Shown here piece after piece: positions 1 through 7,433 of a stretch of DNA of 36,989 nt. How positions within the stretch are numbered: position 1 is the first letter of the stretch; each line of letters opens with the position of its first letter. The stretch is from NCBI RefSeq assembly GCF_017306585.1, contig NZ_JAFKIC010000119.1, forward strand, positions 1 to 36,989, in the 5' to 3' direction. The notes beneath the pieces are model-generated. The model had not been told where the DNA came from, ran no database searches, and was given only the letters and a program-made list of their open reading frames with translations. The position numbers and the translations under genes were made by a program. This stretch comes from Mesorhizobium sp. GTDB taxonomy: Bacteria > Pseudomonadota > Alphaproteobacteria > Rhizobiales > Rhizobiaceae.

Positions 1-1138
1 AGACATGGCCCGAGCCCGGCGTCGCCTTGAAGCCGCCCGTGCCCCAGCCGCAATTGACGTAGAGGCCGGGCACCGGCGTCTTGGCCAGGATCGGCGAGCG
101 GTCGGGCGTGACGTCGACGATGCCGCCCCAGGAGCGCAGCATCTTCATGCGCGTGAAGATCGGAAACATCTCGCAGATGGCGTCGAGCGTGTGCTGCAGG
201 ATGTGCAGGCCGCCGGTCTGCGAATAGGAGACATACTGGTCGGTGCCGGCGCCGATCACCAGTTCGCCCTTGTCGGACTGCGAAATATAGGCATGCACCG
301 TGTTGGACATCACCACGCAAGGCACCACCGGCTTGATCGGCTCCGACACCAGCGCCTGCAGCGGATAGCTTTCCAGCGGCATGCGCACGCCGGCCATATT
401 CATGATGACGGAGGAATGCCCGGCGGCGACCACGCCGACCTTCTTGGCGCCGATGAAGCCGCGTGTCGTCTCCACGCCCGTCACCGCGCCATTGGCGGCG
501 CGCTTGACCCCGGTAACCTCGCAATTCTGGATGATGTGCACCCCGCGCGCCGAGGCGCCGCGTGCATAACCCCAGGCCACCGCATCATGACGCGCCGTGC
601 CGCCGCGCCGCTGCAAGGCTGCACCGACGACCGGGTAGCGCGCGTCCTTGGAGATGTTGAGCGGCGGGCAGAATTCCTTCGCCTGCTCCGGGCTCAGCCA
701 CTCATTGTCGATGCCGTTCAGCCGGTTGGCGTGGACATGGCGCTTCAGCACCTGGATGTCGTGCACATTATGCGCCAGCATCATGACGCCGCGCGCCGAA
801 TACATGACGTTGTAGTTGAGCTCCTGGGAAAGCCCGTCCCACAGCTTCAGCGCATGGTCGTAAATCCCCGCGCTCTCGTCATAGAGATAATTGGAGCGGA
901 TGATGGTGGTGTTGCGCCCCGTATTGCCGCCGCCGAGCCAGCCCTTTTCCAGCACCGCGACATTGGTGATGCCATGCACCGTGGCGAGATAATAGGCGGT
1001 GGCCAGGCCATGGCCGCCGGCGCCGACGATGATGACGTCGTATTCCTTCTTGGGCTCCGGCGAGGACCATTGTTCCTCCCAGCCCTTGTGGCCGCGCATG
1101 GCCTCGCGGGCGATGGCGAATACCGAATATTTTTTCAA
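1..1138 (-). CDS. soxB: Sarcosine oxidase beta subunit, 3' end cut by window edge
   Basis: FAD-dependent subunit of heterotetrameric sarcosine oxidase, which oxidatively demethylates sarcosine to glycine with transfer of the one-carbon unit to tetrahydrofolate. About 379 codons are visible; the family is about 415 residues, so only the C-terminus is missing. The N-terminus reads [19 protein letters not shown], followed by the Rossmann FAD motif [18 protein letters not shown] and then [19 protein letters not shown]. Near the window edge is [15 protein letters not shown]. All are hallmarks of SoxB. The reading frame upstream holds no ATG or GTG before an in-frame TGA near 1197, so a TTG at 1136-1138 is the likely start, with AGGA about 5 bases upstream. 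The remaining sox genes should lie to the left, outside the window. The gene is divergent from the YrdB-like gene. The identification is firm; the start is inferred. Confidence 0.93.
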   Translation of the reverse strand, partial: MKKYSVFAIAREAMRGHKGWEEQWSSPEPKKEYDVIIVGAGGHGLATAYYLATVHGITNVAVLEKGWLGGGNTGRNTTIIRSNYLYDESAGIYDHALKLWDGLSQELNYNVMYSARGVMMLAHNVHDIQVLKRHVHANRLNGIDNEWLSPEQAKEFCPPLNISKDARYPVVGAALQRRGGTARHDAVAWGYARGASARGVHIIQNCEVTGVKRAANGAVTGVETTRGFIGAKKVGVVAAGHSSVIMNMAGVRMPLESYPLQALVSEPIKPVVPCVVMSNTVHAYISQSDKGELVIGAGTDQYVSYSQTGGLHILQHTLDAICEMFPIFTRMKMLRSWGGIVDVTPDRSPILAKTPVPGLYVNCGWGTGGFKATPGSGHV

Positions 1139-1207
1139 CGTCCTGGCCTCGCTGGTGGCGGCAGGGTGTCTGTTACTGGCCCTGGCGCGCGAGGTGTATC
1201 ACTAGCG

Positions 1208-1235
1208 AAACAGCGCTGCCATCCTTGCGCTGTTT
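1208..1235. promoter_or_regulatory. Inverted repeat between soxB and the YrdB-like gene
   Basis: AAACAGCGC at 1208-1216 is repeated inverted as GCGCTGTTT at 1227-1235, a perfect 9-bp repeat with a 10-base spacer. It lies in the 201-base divergent intergenic region, about 70 bases upstream of the soxB start. It could be an operator for soxB or a leader hairpin. Nothing identifies the regulator. Confidence 0.3.
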
Positions 1236-1339
1236 GCGACGGCGCTTGCCGTTTTGCGCCGTGGCGAAACGGATGCATCCGATCTGGCCTCGATCCTTGC
1301 CATCGGCCACACTCCCGGCCGCCAAGGATTCGGAGAACG

Positions 1340-1711
1340 ATGATGGGCAACGCCTGGTGGAATCTGACATTGCGCTTCCTGCTGGAGCTTGCCGCCTTGC
1401 TCGGTCTGGGCATGGCGGGCTGGAGCCTTTTCGGAGGATGGTGGCGCTGGATCCTTGCCCTGGCCCTGCCGCTCATCGCCGCCATCCTGTGGGGTGTCTT
1501 TGCCGTGCCGGGCGATCCGAGCCGGTCAGGCCGTGCGCCCATGCCAGTGCCGGGCGCAGTCCGGCTGGTGCTGGAGTTCATCATACTGTTCGGCGGCGCG
1601 GCGGGTTTCTATGTGGCCGGCCATGCCGCCACGGCCATCGTCATGGCGGTGCTGATCGCCATCAGCTACGCGTTTTCGTTGGACCGTCTGGCTTGGCTGC
1701 TGCGCCAATAG
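1340..1711 (+). CDS. YrdB/DUF2568-like small membrane protein
   Basis: Encodes about 123 residues with four predicted membrane segments: roughly residues 8-28, 34-53, 73-93 and 95-112, separated by a short Pro/Arg-rich loop (VPGDPSRSGRAPMPVPG). Trp-rich hydrophobic segments and a conserved-looking LRFLLELAALLGLGMAGW start resemble the YrdB/DUF2568 family of unknown function. Two adjacent ATG codons (1340 and 1343) are possible starts. GGAG at 1332-1335 gives better spacing to the second. It sits alone between the divergent soxB and the SDR gene, which begins 104 bases downstream. No function is assigned; the family assignment is from memory of the pattern. Confidence 0.75.
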   Translation: MMGNAWWNLTLRFLLELAALLGLGMAGWSLFGGWWRWILALALPLIAAILWGVFAVPGDPSRSGRAPMPVPGAVRLVLEFIILFGGAAGFYVAGHAATAIVMAVLIAISYAFSLDRLAWLLRQ

Positions 1712-1815
1712 GCCGGCGCGAGCCTGCGCGGGTTTCGGGTGGTTCGCCCTGCCTTGATTTGCGACCCAGCATCCGACCGCCGACTGAACCGGCGCGAGGG
1801 AAAAGGACGCCGAAC

Positions 1816-2574
1816 ATGCTCGCACTCGCCAACAAGATCGCCATCGTCACCGGCGCAAGTTCCGGCATCGGCCGCGCCGCCGCAATACTGTTCGCAAGGG
1901 AAGGCGCAAGGCTCGTCATTTCAGGTCGCCGCAAGGCAGAGCTTGATGCAGTCGTGGCCGAGATCGAGGCGGCCGACGGCACGGCCGTCGCGCTCGCGGG
2001 TGACGTAACCGACGAAACCTATGCGCAGGCTCTTGTGGAGCTCGCGGTCGGCAGCTTCGGCGGCCTCGACATCGCCTTGAACAATGCCGGCGCGGTCGGA
2101 GCGATGGGGCCTTTGCCTGCCATGTCCGCGCGGACGTGGCACGGGGCGATCGACACCGGCCTGACCAGCGCCTTTCTCGGCGCGAAATATCAGATACCGG
2201 CGATGCTGGAGCGCGGCGGCGGCTCGCTGATCTTCACGTCCAGCTTCGTCGGTTACACCGCCGGCATGCCGGGCATGGCGGCCTATGCCGCCGCCAAGGC
2301 CGGGCTGATCGGCCTGACGCAGGTTCTGGCCGCCGAGCACGGACCGAACGGCCTTCGCGTCAACGCCTTGCTGCCGGGCGGCACCGACACGCCCGGCGCG
2401 ACGACGACCACACCCGAGGCCCGCGCCTTCGTCGAGGGCATCCATGCCTTGAAGCGCATGGCGCGGCCGGAGGAGATCGCGCGCTCGGCGCTCTATCTCG
2501 CCTCCGATGCGTCGAGCTTCACCACCGGCACGGCGCTGTTTGCCGATGGCGGCGTCTCGATCAACCGGACGTGA
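1816..2574 (+). CDS. SDR-family NAD(P)-dependent oxidoreductase
   Basis: Classical short-chain dehydrogenase/reductase of 252 residues, a typical length, cytosolic. The cofactor motif TGASSGIG is at residues 12-19. ISGRR follows the second strand, which suggests NADP(H) preference because of the paired arginines. NNAG is present, followed by the catalytic Ser in IFTSS and the YxxxK pair in AAYAAAKAG. The C-terminal LASDASSFTTGTALFADGG is typical of the FabG-like SDR branch. The substrate cannot be read from sequence. The ATG at 1816 has AAGGA about 9 bases upstream. A terminator-like hairpin follows the stop, so the gene is probably a single transcription unit or the end of one. Confidence 0.93.
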   Translation: MLALANKIAIVTGASSGIGRAAAILFAREGARLVISGRRKAELDAVVAEIEAADGTAVALAGDVTDETYAQALVELAVGSFGGLDIALNNAGAVGAMGPLPAMSARTWHGAIDTGLTSAFLGAKYQIPAMLERGGGSLIFTSSFVGYTAGMPGMAAYAAAKAGLIGLTQVLAAEHGPNGLRVNALLPGGTDTPGATTTTPEARAFVEGIHALKRMARPEEIARSALYLASDASSFTTGTALFADGGVSINRT

Positions 2575-2591
2575 AGCCGGTTTTCAGTCGA

Positions 2592-2636
2592 GGAGGCCTG
2601 TTCGTCGCTGTGACGCAGGCCTCCGGCCTTGCTTTT
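2592..2636 (+). terminator. Probable terminator after the SDR gene
   Basis: GGAGGCCTG at 2592-2600 pairs perfectly with CAGGCCTCC at 2616-2624 (15-base loop). A T run (TTTTT) begins about 8 bases after the stem. The stem is strong but the T-tract is displaced, so termination efficiency is uncertain. Confidence 0.5.
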
Positions 2637-2684
2637 TCGGCGCGATTTGGCGATTCCGTTTTTGAAACAGGTCTGCTTGTCAAA

Positions 2685-3086
2685 ATGGGTCCCAAACAGA
2701 TGATGCTGATCCGAACCTATGTGGCGCAAAGCGCAATCGAGGGCGTCGGCATGTTTGCCGCCGAGCCGATCCGGAAAGGCGCCTCGATCTGGCGCCTCGA
2801 CCCGGATTTCGACCGGCTGATCCCGATGGAAAAATACGAGACCGCCGCCCAACCTCTGAAGGAACTGCTCGACCGCTACGCCTATCCGAGCCCGGACAAG
2901 CCCGGCTTCATGGTCTATGAGGTCGACAATGGCCGCTTCATGAACCATTCGGCGACGCCGAATACCGATTTCTCGCAGTATGGCGGCGCCACCGCCACCC
3001 GCGACATAGCCGCCGGCGAAGAGATCACCTGCGACTACGGCGAGTTCTTCGAGGATTTCGAGCGGCTGCATCTGGCCAGCGCATAG
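2685..3086 (+). CDS. SET-domain protein
   Basis: Small stand-alone SET domain of about 133 residues. The family methylates lysine in eukaryotes; bacterial stand-alone members are mostly uncharacterised. Visible SET hallmarks are the early GVGMFAAEPIRKG motif (residues 20-32), the cofactor motif RFMNHSATPNTDF with NHS at 87-89 and PN at 92-93, and the catalytic EEITCDYGE with Tyr118. There are no pre-SET or post-SET cysteine clusters, so the protein is just the catalytic core. The start could be ATG 2685 or the ATG pair at 2700/2703; no clear ribosome site decides. No methylation target is suggested by the neighbours, although ribosomal protein S21 (lysine-rich) is the next gene, 173 bases on. 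Confidence 0.85.
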   Translation: MGPKQMMLIRTYVAQSAIEGVGMFAAEPIRKGASIWRLDPDFDRLIPMEKYETAAQPLKELLDRYAYPSPDKPGFMVYEVDNGRFMNHSATPNTDFSQYGGATATRDIAAGEEITCDYGEFFEDFERLHLASA

Positions 3087-3259
3087 TTGGGCCCTATTTG
3101 GCAGCTGGTGGCGATTTGGCCGCCGTCCTTCATTTCGGCTGTGGACAGCGAGGCTTGATTCTGCTATCAGCCGCCACAATTCGTGGTGTCGATCGCCGCG
3201 GAGGCTAGTGGCTATGGCCGCGAGCCTGTTGATATCAAACCCGAAAGACAGGATTGCCC

Positions 3260-3526
3260 GTGCAGGTACTCGTCCGCGACAATAACGTTGATCAGGCGCT
3301 TCGCGCGCTGAAGAAGAAGATGCAGCGCGAAGGCATTTTCCGCGAAATGAAGATGCGCGGCCACTACGAGAAGCCTTCCGAGAAGCGTGCCCGTGAAAAG
3401 GCCGAAGCCGTGCGCCGCGCCCGCAAGCTGGCCCGCAAGCGCGCACAGCGCGAAGGCCTGCTGCCGATGACCCCGCGTCCGGTTGCTGCTGGTGGCGCTG
3501 CTGGCGCACCGCGTTCGCCGCGCTGA
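3260..3526 (+). CDS. rpsU: 30S ribosomal protein S21
   Basis: S21 binds the platform of the 30S subunit near the anti-Shine-Dalgarno end of 16S rRNA and helps translation initiation. The sequence from [20 protein letters not shown] through [20 protein letters not shown] is a canonical alphaproteobacterial S21. The highly basic helix is followed by the low-complexity tail [16 protein letters not shown], which is usual in rhizobia. The start is taken as GTG 3260 (AGGA 6 bases upstream); an upstream in-frame TTG at 3254 would add two residues. It is a single gene closed by a strong terminator. Confidence 0.96.
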   Translation: MQVLVRDNNVDQALRALKKKMQREGIFREMKMRGHYEKPSEKRAREKAEAVRRARKLARKRAQREGLLPMTPRPVAAGGAAGAPRSPR

Positions 3527-3562
3527 TTATCGCCAATATTTCGTCCTTTTCGAAGGATACCA

Positions 3563-3601
3563 AGGTGGCGCGATGCGGAATCGCCGCCACCTTTTTATTT
3601 T
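3563..3601 (+). terminator. Rho-independent terminator of rpsU
   Basis: AGGTGGCG (3563-3570) pairs with CGCCACCT (3585-3592). The stem is extended inward by CGAT/ATCG with one bulged C, and is followed by TTTTTATTTT. It is a textbook intrinsic terminator about 36 bases past the rpsU stop. Confidence 0.88.
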
Positions 3602-3669
3602 GATTGAGACCCGGCCCGGAGGGGGGATCCGGACCTGAACGACGCGGCGCAAGTGAGGACAGGGCAGAT

Positions 3670-4524
3670 ATGAACGCAATCAGCGTGGAGAGCAAAACCA
3701 CATTTCGTGGCTTTGCCCTGACAGCGGCCCTGCTTTCCGGACTCGTGCTGGCCGGTTGCCAGACCTCGGGCCCGGCCGGCGAGTTCAACAACATCGACAA
3801 GGCGCAAGGGTCGAGCGAGAACATCTCCTCGCTGTCGGACGTGATCCAGCGCAATCCCCAGGATCCGGAAGGCTACAATGTGCGCGGCTCGGCCTATGGC
3901 CGCGGCGGCCAGTATCAGGCGGCGCTCAAGGACTTCAACCAGGCCATCCAGATCAATCCGAATTTCTACCAGGCCTATTCGAACCGGGCCCTCATCCAGC
4001 GTTTCCTCGGCAACCAGGAAGCAGCCCTTGCCGACTACAACCGTTCGATCCAGATCAACGGCAATTATGACGCCGCCTATATCGGCCGCGGCAATCTCTA
4101 CCGCAAGGCGGGCCGCACCCAGGATGCCTTCAATGATTTCCAGAAGGCGATCCAGCTCGACACCACCGACGCACGCGCCTACCACAATCGCGGCCTGATC
4201 TATCAGAGCCAGGGCCAGCACAAATTCGCCATCGAGGACTTCTCGACCGCCATCTCGCTGGCGCCTGACGCCGCCGAACCCTATAACGGCCGTGGCCTCT
4301 CCTATCTGGCGACGGGCGACGAGGACAACGCCTTCTCCGACTTCAACATGGCCATCAAGCTCGACGGCAAGAACGCCGAGGCCTGGGCCAATCAGGCGCT
4401 GATCTACGAACGGCGCGGCGACAAGGCCAAGGCGCAGAAATCCTATCGCGAGGCTGTACGGCTCGACCCGAGCTACCAGCCGGCCAAGGACGGTCTGGCC
4501 CGCGTCGGCGCCAGCGCCAGCTGA
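3670..4524 (+). CDS. TPR-repeat lipoprotein
   Basis: A 284-residue protein with an N-terminal signal ending in the lipobox LVLAGC (Cys30), so it is probably lipidated and anchored in the envelope facing the periplasm. From about residue 65 to the end it consists of consecutive tetratricopeptide repeats (about six). They have the spacing YxxRGxxYxxxGQxxxAxxDFxxAIxxxP, for example VRGSAYGRGGQYQAALKDF, SNRALIQRFLGNQEAALADY and HNRGLIYQSQGQHKFAIEDF. TPR proteins are scaffolds for protein contacts. NlpI-type lipoproteins are a functional analogy only. The ATG at 3670 is about 70 bases past the rpsU terminator, so the gene is transcribed separately. Confidence 0.9.
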   Translation: MNAISVESKTTFRGFALTAALLSGLVLAGCQTSGPAGEFNNIDKAQGSSENISSLSDVIQRNPQDPEGYNVRGSAYGRGGQYQAALKDFNQAIQINPNFYQAYSNRALIQRFLGNQEAALADYNRSIQINGNYDAAYIGRGNLYRKAGRTQDAFNDFQKAIQLDTTDARAYHNRGLIYQSQGQHKFAIEDFSTAISLAPDAAEPYNGRGLSYLATGDEDNAFSDFNMAIKLDGKNAEAWANQALIYERRGDKAKAQKSYREAVRLDPSYQPAKDGLARVGASAS

Positions 4525-4620
4525 CATCGTCGTCAGCGGCGGCATCTAGGCGATAGCCGCCTGTTTGCGTGTCCAAAAGGACACGCCGCACGCAAGATCG
4601 CCGCCGATCCGGCAACCACG

Positions 4621-4648
4621 CGTTAACCCCGGTTATACCAGGTTAACG
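4621..4648. promoter_or_regulatory. Inverted repeat upstream of the first DUF992 gene
   Basis: CGTTAACC at 4621-4628 is repeated inverted as GGTTAACG at 4641-4648 (12-base spacer), about 85 bases before the DUF992 start. The GTTAAC halves resemble CtrA half-sites of alphaproteobacteria, but the spacing does not match the TTAA-N7-TTAA consensus. It is only a candidate operator. Confidence 0.3.
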
Positions 4649-4732
4649 TTTGCCTTGTTCGCGCCAAGTTTTCGACGGAACGGTCTGGCCATTCAAGCCG
4701 TTGTTTTGCGGCAATTATGAAAGGACCGTCCC

Positions 4733-5209
4733 ATGATCAAGAAACTCGCCTGTGCCGCCGTTCTCGCCACGACGGCGTTCGCCGCCGCCCCGGCCAACGC
4801 CGGCAAGCTGCAGCTCGGCACGCTCGACTGCACCATAGACGGCGGTACCTCTTTCGTCGTCGGCTCCAACAAGGGCGTGTCCTGCGTTTTCCGTCCCTAT
4901 CATCATGGACCGTCGGAGATTTACACCGGCGTCATCTCCAAGCTTGGCGTCGATCTCGGTCAAACGCATCAGGGCCAGCTCGTCTGGGCGGTTTTCGCCG
5001 CGACCCGCGACCGTGACGCCGGCGATCTCGCCGGCAGCTATTACGGCGTCAACGCCGAGGCTAGCGTGGTGACCGGCGGTGGCGCCAACCTGCTGGTCGG
5101 CGGCTTCGACAGCGCCTTCATGCTCGAGCCGCTCAGCGTCCAGGCGCAGACGGGCGTCAATCTCGCCGTGGCCGTAACCTCGCTCGAGCTGATCCACTCG
5201 CTCAAATAA
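4733..5209 (+). CDS. DUF992 secreted protein, copy 1
   Basis: A 158-residue exported protein of unknown function. A Sec signal peptide is clear (MIKK, hydrophobic core to about residue 20, cleavage after APANA at 23). The mature part begins KLQLGTLDCTIDGGTSF and holds two cysteines, Cys33 and Cys51, well placed for a disulfide. The C-terminal half has GGGANLLVGG and LQ/VQAQTGVNLAVAV. The pattern matches DUF992, a family almost confined to Rhizobiales. AAGGACCG lies just upstream of the ATG. A second copy with the same cysteine positions follows 87 bases downstream. Confidence 0.85.
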   Translation: MIKKLACAAVLATTAFAAAPANAGKLQLGTLDCTIDGGTSFVVGSNKGVSCVFRPYHHGPSEIYTGVISKLGVDLGQTHQGQLVWAVFAATRDRDAGDLAGSYYGVNAEASVVTGGGANLLVGGFDSAFMLEPLSVQAQTGVNLAVAVTSLELIHSLK

Positions 5210-5296
5210 TTGACCTGGAGCCTCGGCTCCAAGGCCACTACCCCGCGGCGCGGAACCAGATAGGATGGTTCCGGGCCGTTTGCTTTAGGGGACCGC

Positions 5297-5779
5297 ATGC
5301 CGAGGATAGCCTTTGCCGCTGCCGTGATCGCAACAATGCTAGCCGGCACCGCGCGGGCGCAGGATCGGGGCGTGGAACTCGGCACCCTCGAATGCGCCAT
5401 ATCGGGCGGCACCGGCTTCATCTTCGGCTCCAGCAAGGATCTGAGCTGCACCTTCACCCCAGCCGACAAGACCTTCGCGCCGGAAGCCTATTTCGGCGCC
5501 GTCAACAAATACGGCCTCGACATCGGCACAACCAAGCAGGCGGTGATGCGCTGGCTGGTGCTGACGCCGCTGAAGAACATCTATGCGCCGGGCGCGCTGG
5601 CGGGCGACTATGTCGGCGCCAGCGCGGAAGTGACGGCAGCCGTCGGCGCCGGCGCCAATCTGCTAGTCGGCGGTTCCTCCGAGGCCTTCACCTTGCAGCC
5701 GCTCAGCCTGCAGACCCAGACCGGCGTCAACCTTGCCATCGGCGTCAGCCAGTTCCAGCTGCGCAGCACCGAGAACTGA
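5297..5779 (+). CDS. DUF992 secreted protein, copy 2
   Basis: A 160-residue paralogue of the preceding gene, with a signal peptide cleaved around ARAQ (residue 22), the same GTLEC start, Cys33 and Cys51 in identical positions, and the GAGANLLVGGSSEAFTLQPL and LQTQTGVNLAIGV blocks. The periplasmic role is unknown. AGGGGACC precedes the ATG with good spacing. The two copies are clearly related but well diverged, so the duplication is old. A 7-bp inverted repeat (5251-5257/5267-5273) lies between the two genes. Confidence 0.85.
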   Translation: MPRIAFAAAVIATMLAGTARAQDRGVELGTLECAISGGTGFIFGSSKDLSCTFTPADKTFAPEAYFGAVNKYGLDIGTTKQAVMRWLVLTPLKNIYAPGALAGDYVGASAEVTAAVGAGANLLVGGSSEAFTLQPLSLQTQTGVNLAIGVSQFQLRSTEN

Positions 5780-5839
5780 TCGGCGGGCACAGGCACGGGC
5801 AAGTGCATCCCGTGGATGACGAAGCCGCGAAAAACCCGC

Positions 5840-5870
5840 TTGAACTCAACCGCGGTTGAGGTTCTACAAG
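5840..5870 (+). promoter_or_regulatory. SoxR/MerR-type operator-promoter of the MFS gene
   Basis: CTCAACCGCGGTTGAG (5845-5860) is a perfect 16-bp palindrome. It sits between a -35-like TTGAAC (5840-5845) and a -10-like TACAAG (5865-5870), with a 19-base spacer. MerR-family activators such as SoxR act at promoters with overlong 19-20 bp spacers. The E. coli SoxR box has the same CTCAA-N6-TTGAG layout. The architecture is seen directly; assignment to SoxR rather than another MerR protein is inference, and no such regulator is in this window. Alternative reading: a terminator hairpin for a lost gene on the minus strand. Confidence 0.55.
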
Positions 5871-5956
5871 CCCACCCCATCCAGCAGTACGCCGATCAGG
5901 CGCGCATGGTCCTGCCGGAAGCTCCTTTCTGGCTTCTGGTCGCGCGCGCCGCCGTC
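5864..5956 (-). pseudogene. Possible C-terminal remnant of a TetR-family regulator
   Basis: Read on the minus strand, the leader of the MFS gene encodes ...ERSFRQDHARLIGVLLDGVGL followed by TAG (5864-5866). The ending ARLIGVLLDGVGL looks like the last helix of TetR-family repressors. The similarity stops near 5956, just before the MFS start. If real, it is a decayed local regulator of the efflux gene. About 30 codons is too little to be sure. Confidence 0.25.
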
Positions 5957-5984
5957 GAGCTATGTGCAAAAGGCGGGGGTGAAG

Positions 5985-7421
5985 ATGACTGAATTCGGCA
6001 CGAACAAGGTCGACTGGCGCGCATTGTGGGCAAGCGGCGACCTGGCGCGCTTCTGCTTCATCAGCCTCGGTATCCTGCTGCACGCCACGAACGAAACGAT
6101 GGTGGCGACCGTCATGCCCGCCATGGTCGGCGAACTGGCTGGTGTCCAGCTCGTCGGCTGGTCGCTGGCGATCTACGAACTCGGCGCCATCGTCGCGGGT
6201 GCCGCGGCCGGCCGGCTGGTGAGTTATGTCGCGCTGCGCACCAACATGGTGGTCGCTGCTTTGCTCTACGCGGCCGGGGCGCTCCTCTGCGCCACCGCGC
6301 CTTCCATGCAATTGTTCCTTGCCGGCCGCCTGGTCGAGGGGCTTGGCGGCGGCGCGCTGGTGTCGCTGGCCTACGTGTCGGTCGAGCGGCTGTTCTCGCG
6401 CGCCATCTGGCCGCAGCTGTTCGGCATCATGTCGGCGATCTGGGGCGTCGCCGCGTTCAGCGGCCCGCTGCTGGGCGCGATCATGACCGAATTTCTGTCA
6501 TGGCGCTGGGCCTTCGGCGTCTTCACCTTGGGCGGCGCCGCCATGGCACTGGCGAGCTTCGTCGCCCTCGACACGCCGGAAGCAAGGCGGCCGAGCGCGA
6601 GCGCGGGCAAGGCGCCGCCTTTCCCGTTCACCGCGCTGGGCTGCCTTGCCGTCGCCGTGGTGCTCATCGCCTCCGCCGGCGTCGACATCGCCTTGCTGCG
6701 CTCCTCATTGCTGATCGTGCTGGGCCTCGCCGGCCTGGCATTGTTCTTCTACATCGACGGGCTGAAGCCCCGCTCGCGGCTTTTCCCGGCGCGGCTGTTC
6801 TCCTGGCGCACGCCGGTCGGCGCCGGCATGACCATGATCGCCGCCTTTTCCGTCGCGACCTGCTCCTTCGGCGTCTACGGACCGCTGCTGCTGACCAGCC
6901 TGCACGACATTCCGCTTCTGACCACCGGCTACATCATCGCCGCCGAATCGATCGCCTGGTCGATCCTGTCGATCCTCGTCGCCAACGCGCCGCCGCAACG
7001 CGAAAAGCTGATCATCGTCTGCGGTGCGCTGATGATCGCGGCCGGCATCGCCGGCTTCGCCTACACGATCCCGCTGGGCTCGATCCCGCTGATCCTCGTC
7101 TGCGCGCTGTTGCAGGGCGGCGGCTTCGGCATTGCCTGGCCGTTCGTAACGCGCGTCATCGTCGCTTCCGCGCCGCGCGAGGAACAGACCATCGCCTCGT
7201 CCGCGGTGCCGACCATGCAGCGCATCGGCTATGCCGTCGGAGCAGCACTTGCCGGCATCGTCGCCAATGCCAGCGGGTTTTCGCAAGGGTTGAACCACGA
7301 CGCTGCGGCCGCCGTCGCGAGCTGGCTGTTCCTTGCCTTCGTGCCGCTCGGTGTCCTCGGCTGCCTGGCGGCCTTGCGGACATCGGCGGCGGCAAATCGG
7401 CAGCTCGAAGCCGCCGGCTGA
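5985..7421 (+). CDS. MFS drug-efflux-type transporter
   Basis: A 478-residue inner-membrane protein of the major facilitator superfamily with 12-14 hydrophobic segments. The second segment region shows VGWSLAIYELGAIVAGAAAGRL. A loop resembling the MFS motif A region follows (GRLVSYVALRTNMV). A motif C-like glycine-rich stretch is present (WGVAAFSGPLLGAIMTEFLSWRW), which marks drug:H+ antiporters. The late GGGFGIAWPFVTRVIVASAP is also typical of this group. The likely role is export of toxic or redox-active small molecules. ATG 5985 is preceded by a G-rich ribosome site. The SoxR-like promoter about 115 bases upstream suggests induction by redox-cycling compounds. It converges on kdpE with 12 bases between stops. 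Confidence 0.88.
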   Translation: MTEFGTNKVDWRALWASGDLARFCFISLGILLHATNETMVATVMPAMVGELAGVQLVGWSLAIYELGAIVAGAAAGRLVSYVALRTNMVVAALLYAAGALLCATAPSMQLFLAGRLVEGLGGGALVSLAYVSVERLFSRAIWPQLFGIMSAIWGVAAFSGPLLGAIMTEFLSWRWAFGVFTLGGAAMALASFVALDTPEARRPSASAGKAPPFPFTALGCLAVAVVLIASAGVDIALLRSSLLIVLGLAGLALFFYIDGLKPRSRLFPARLFSWRTPVGAGMTMIAAFSVATCSFGVYGPLLLTSLHDIPLLTTGYIIAAESIAWSILSILVANAPPQREKLIIVCGALMIAAGIAGFAYTIPLGSIPLILVCALLQGGGFGIAWPFVTRVIVASAPREEQTIASSAVPTMQRIGYAVGAALAGIVANASGFSQGLNHDAAAAVASWLFLAFVPLGVLGCLAALRTSAAANRQLEAAG

Positions 7422-7433
7422 CGCAGGTGCCTG

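Noticed and set aside
5-1339. Long open frame on the plus strand across the soxB region
   Set aside because: It is the antisense of a well-conserved soxB. Its protein is Arg/His/Asp-rich with no recognisable domain, as expected for a shadow in high-GC DNA.
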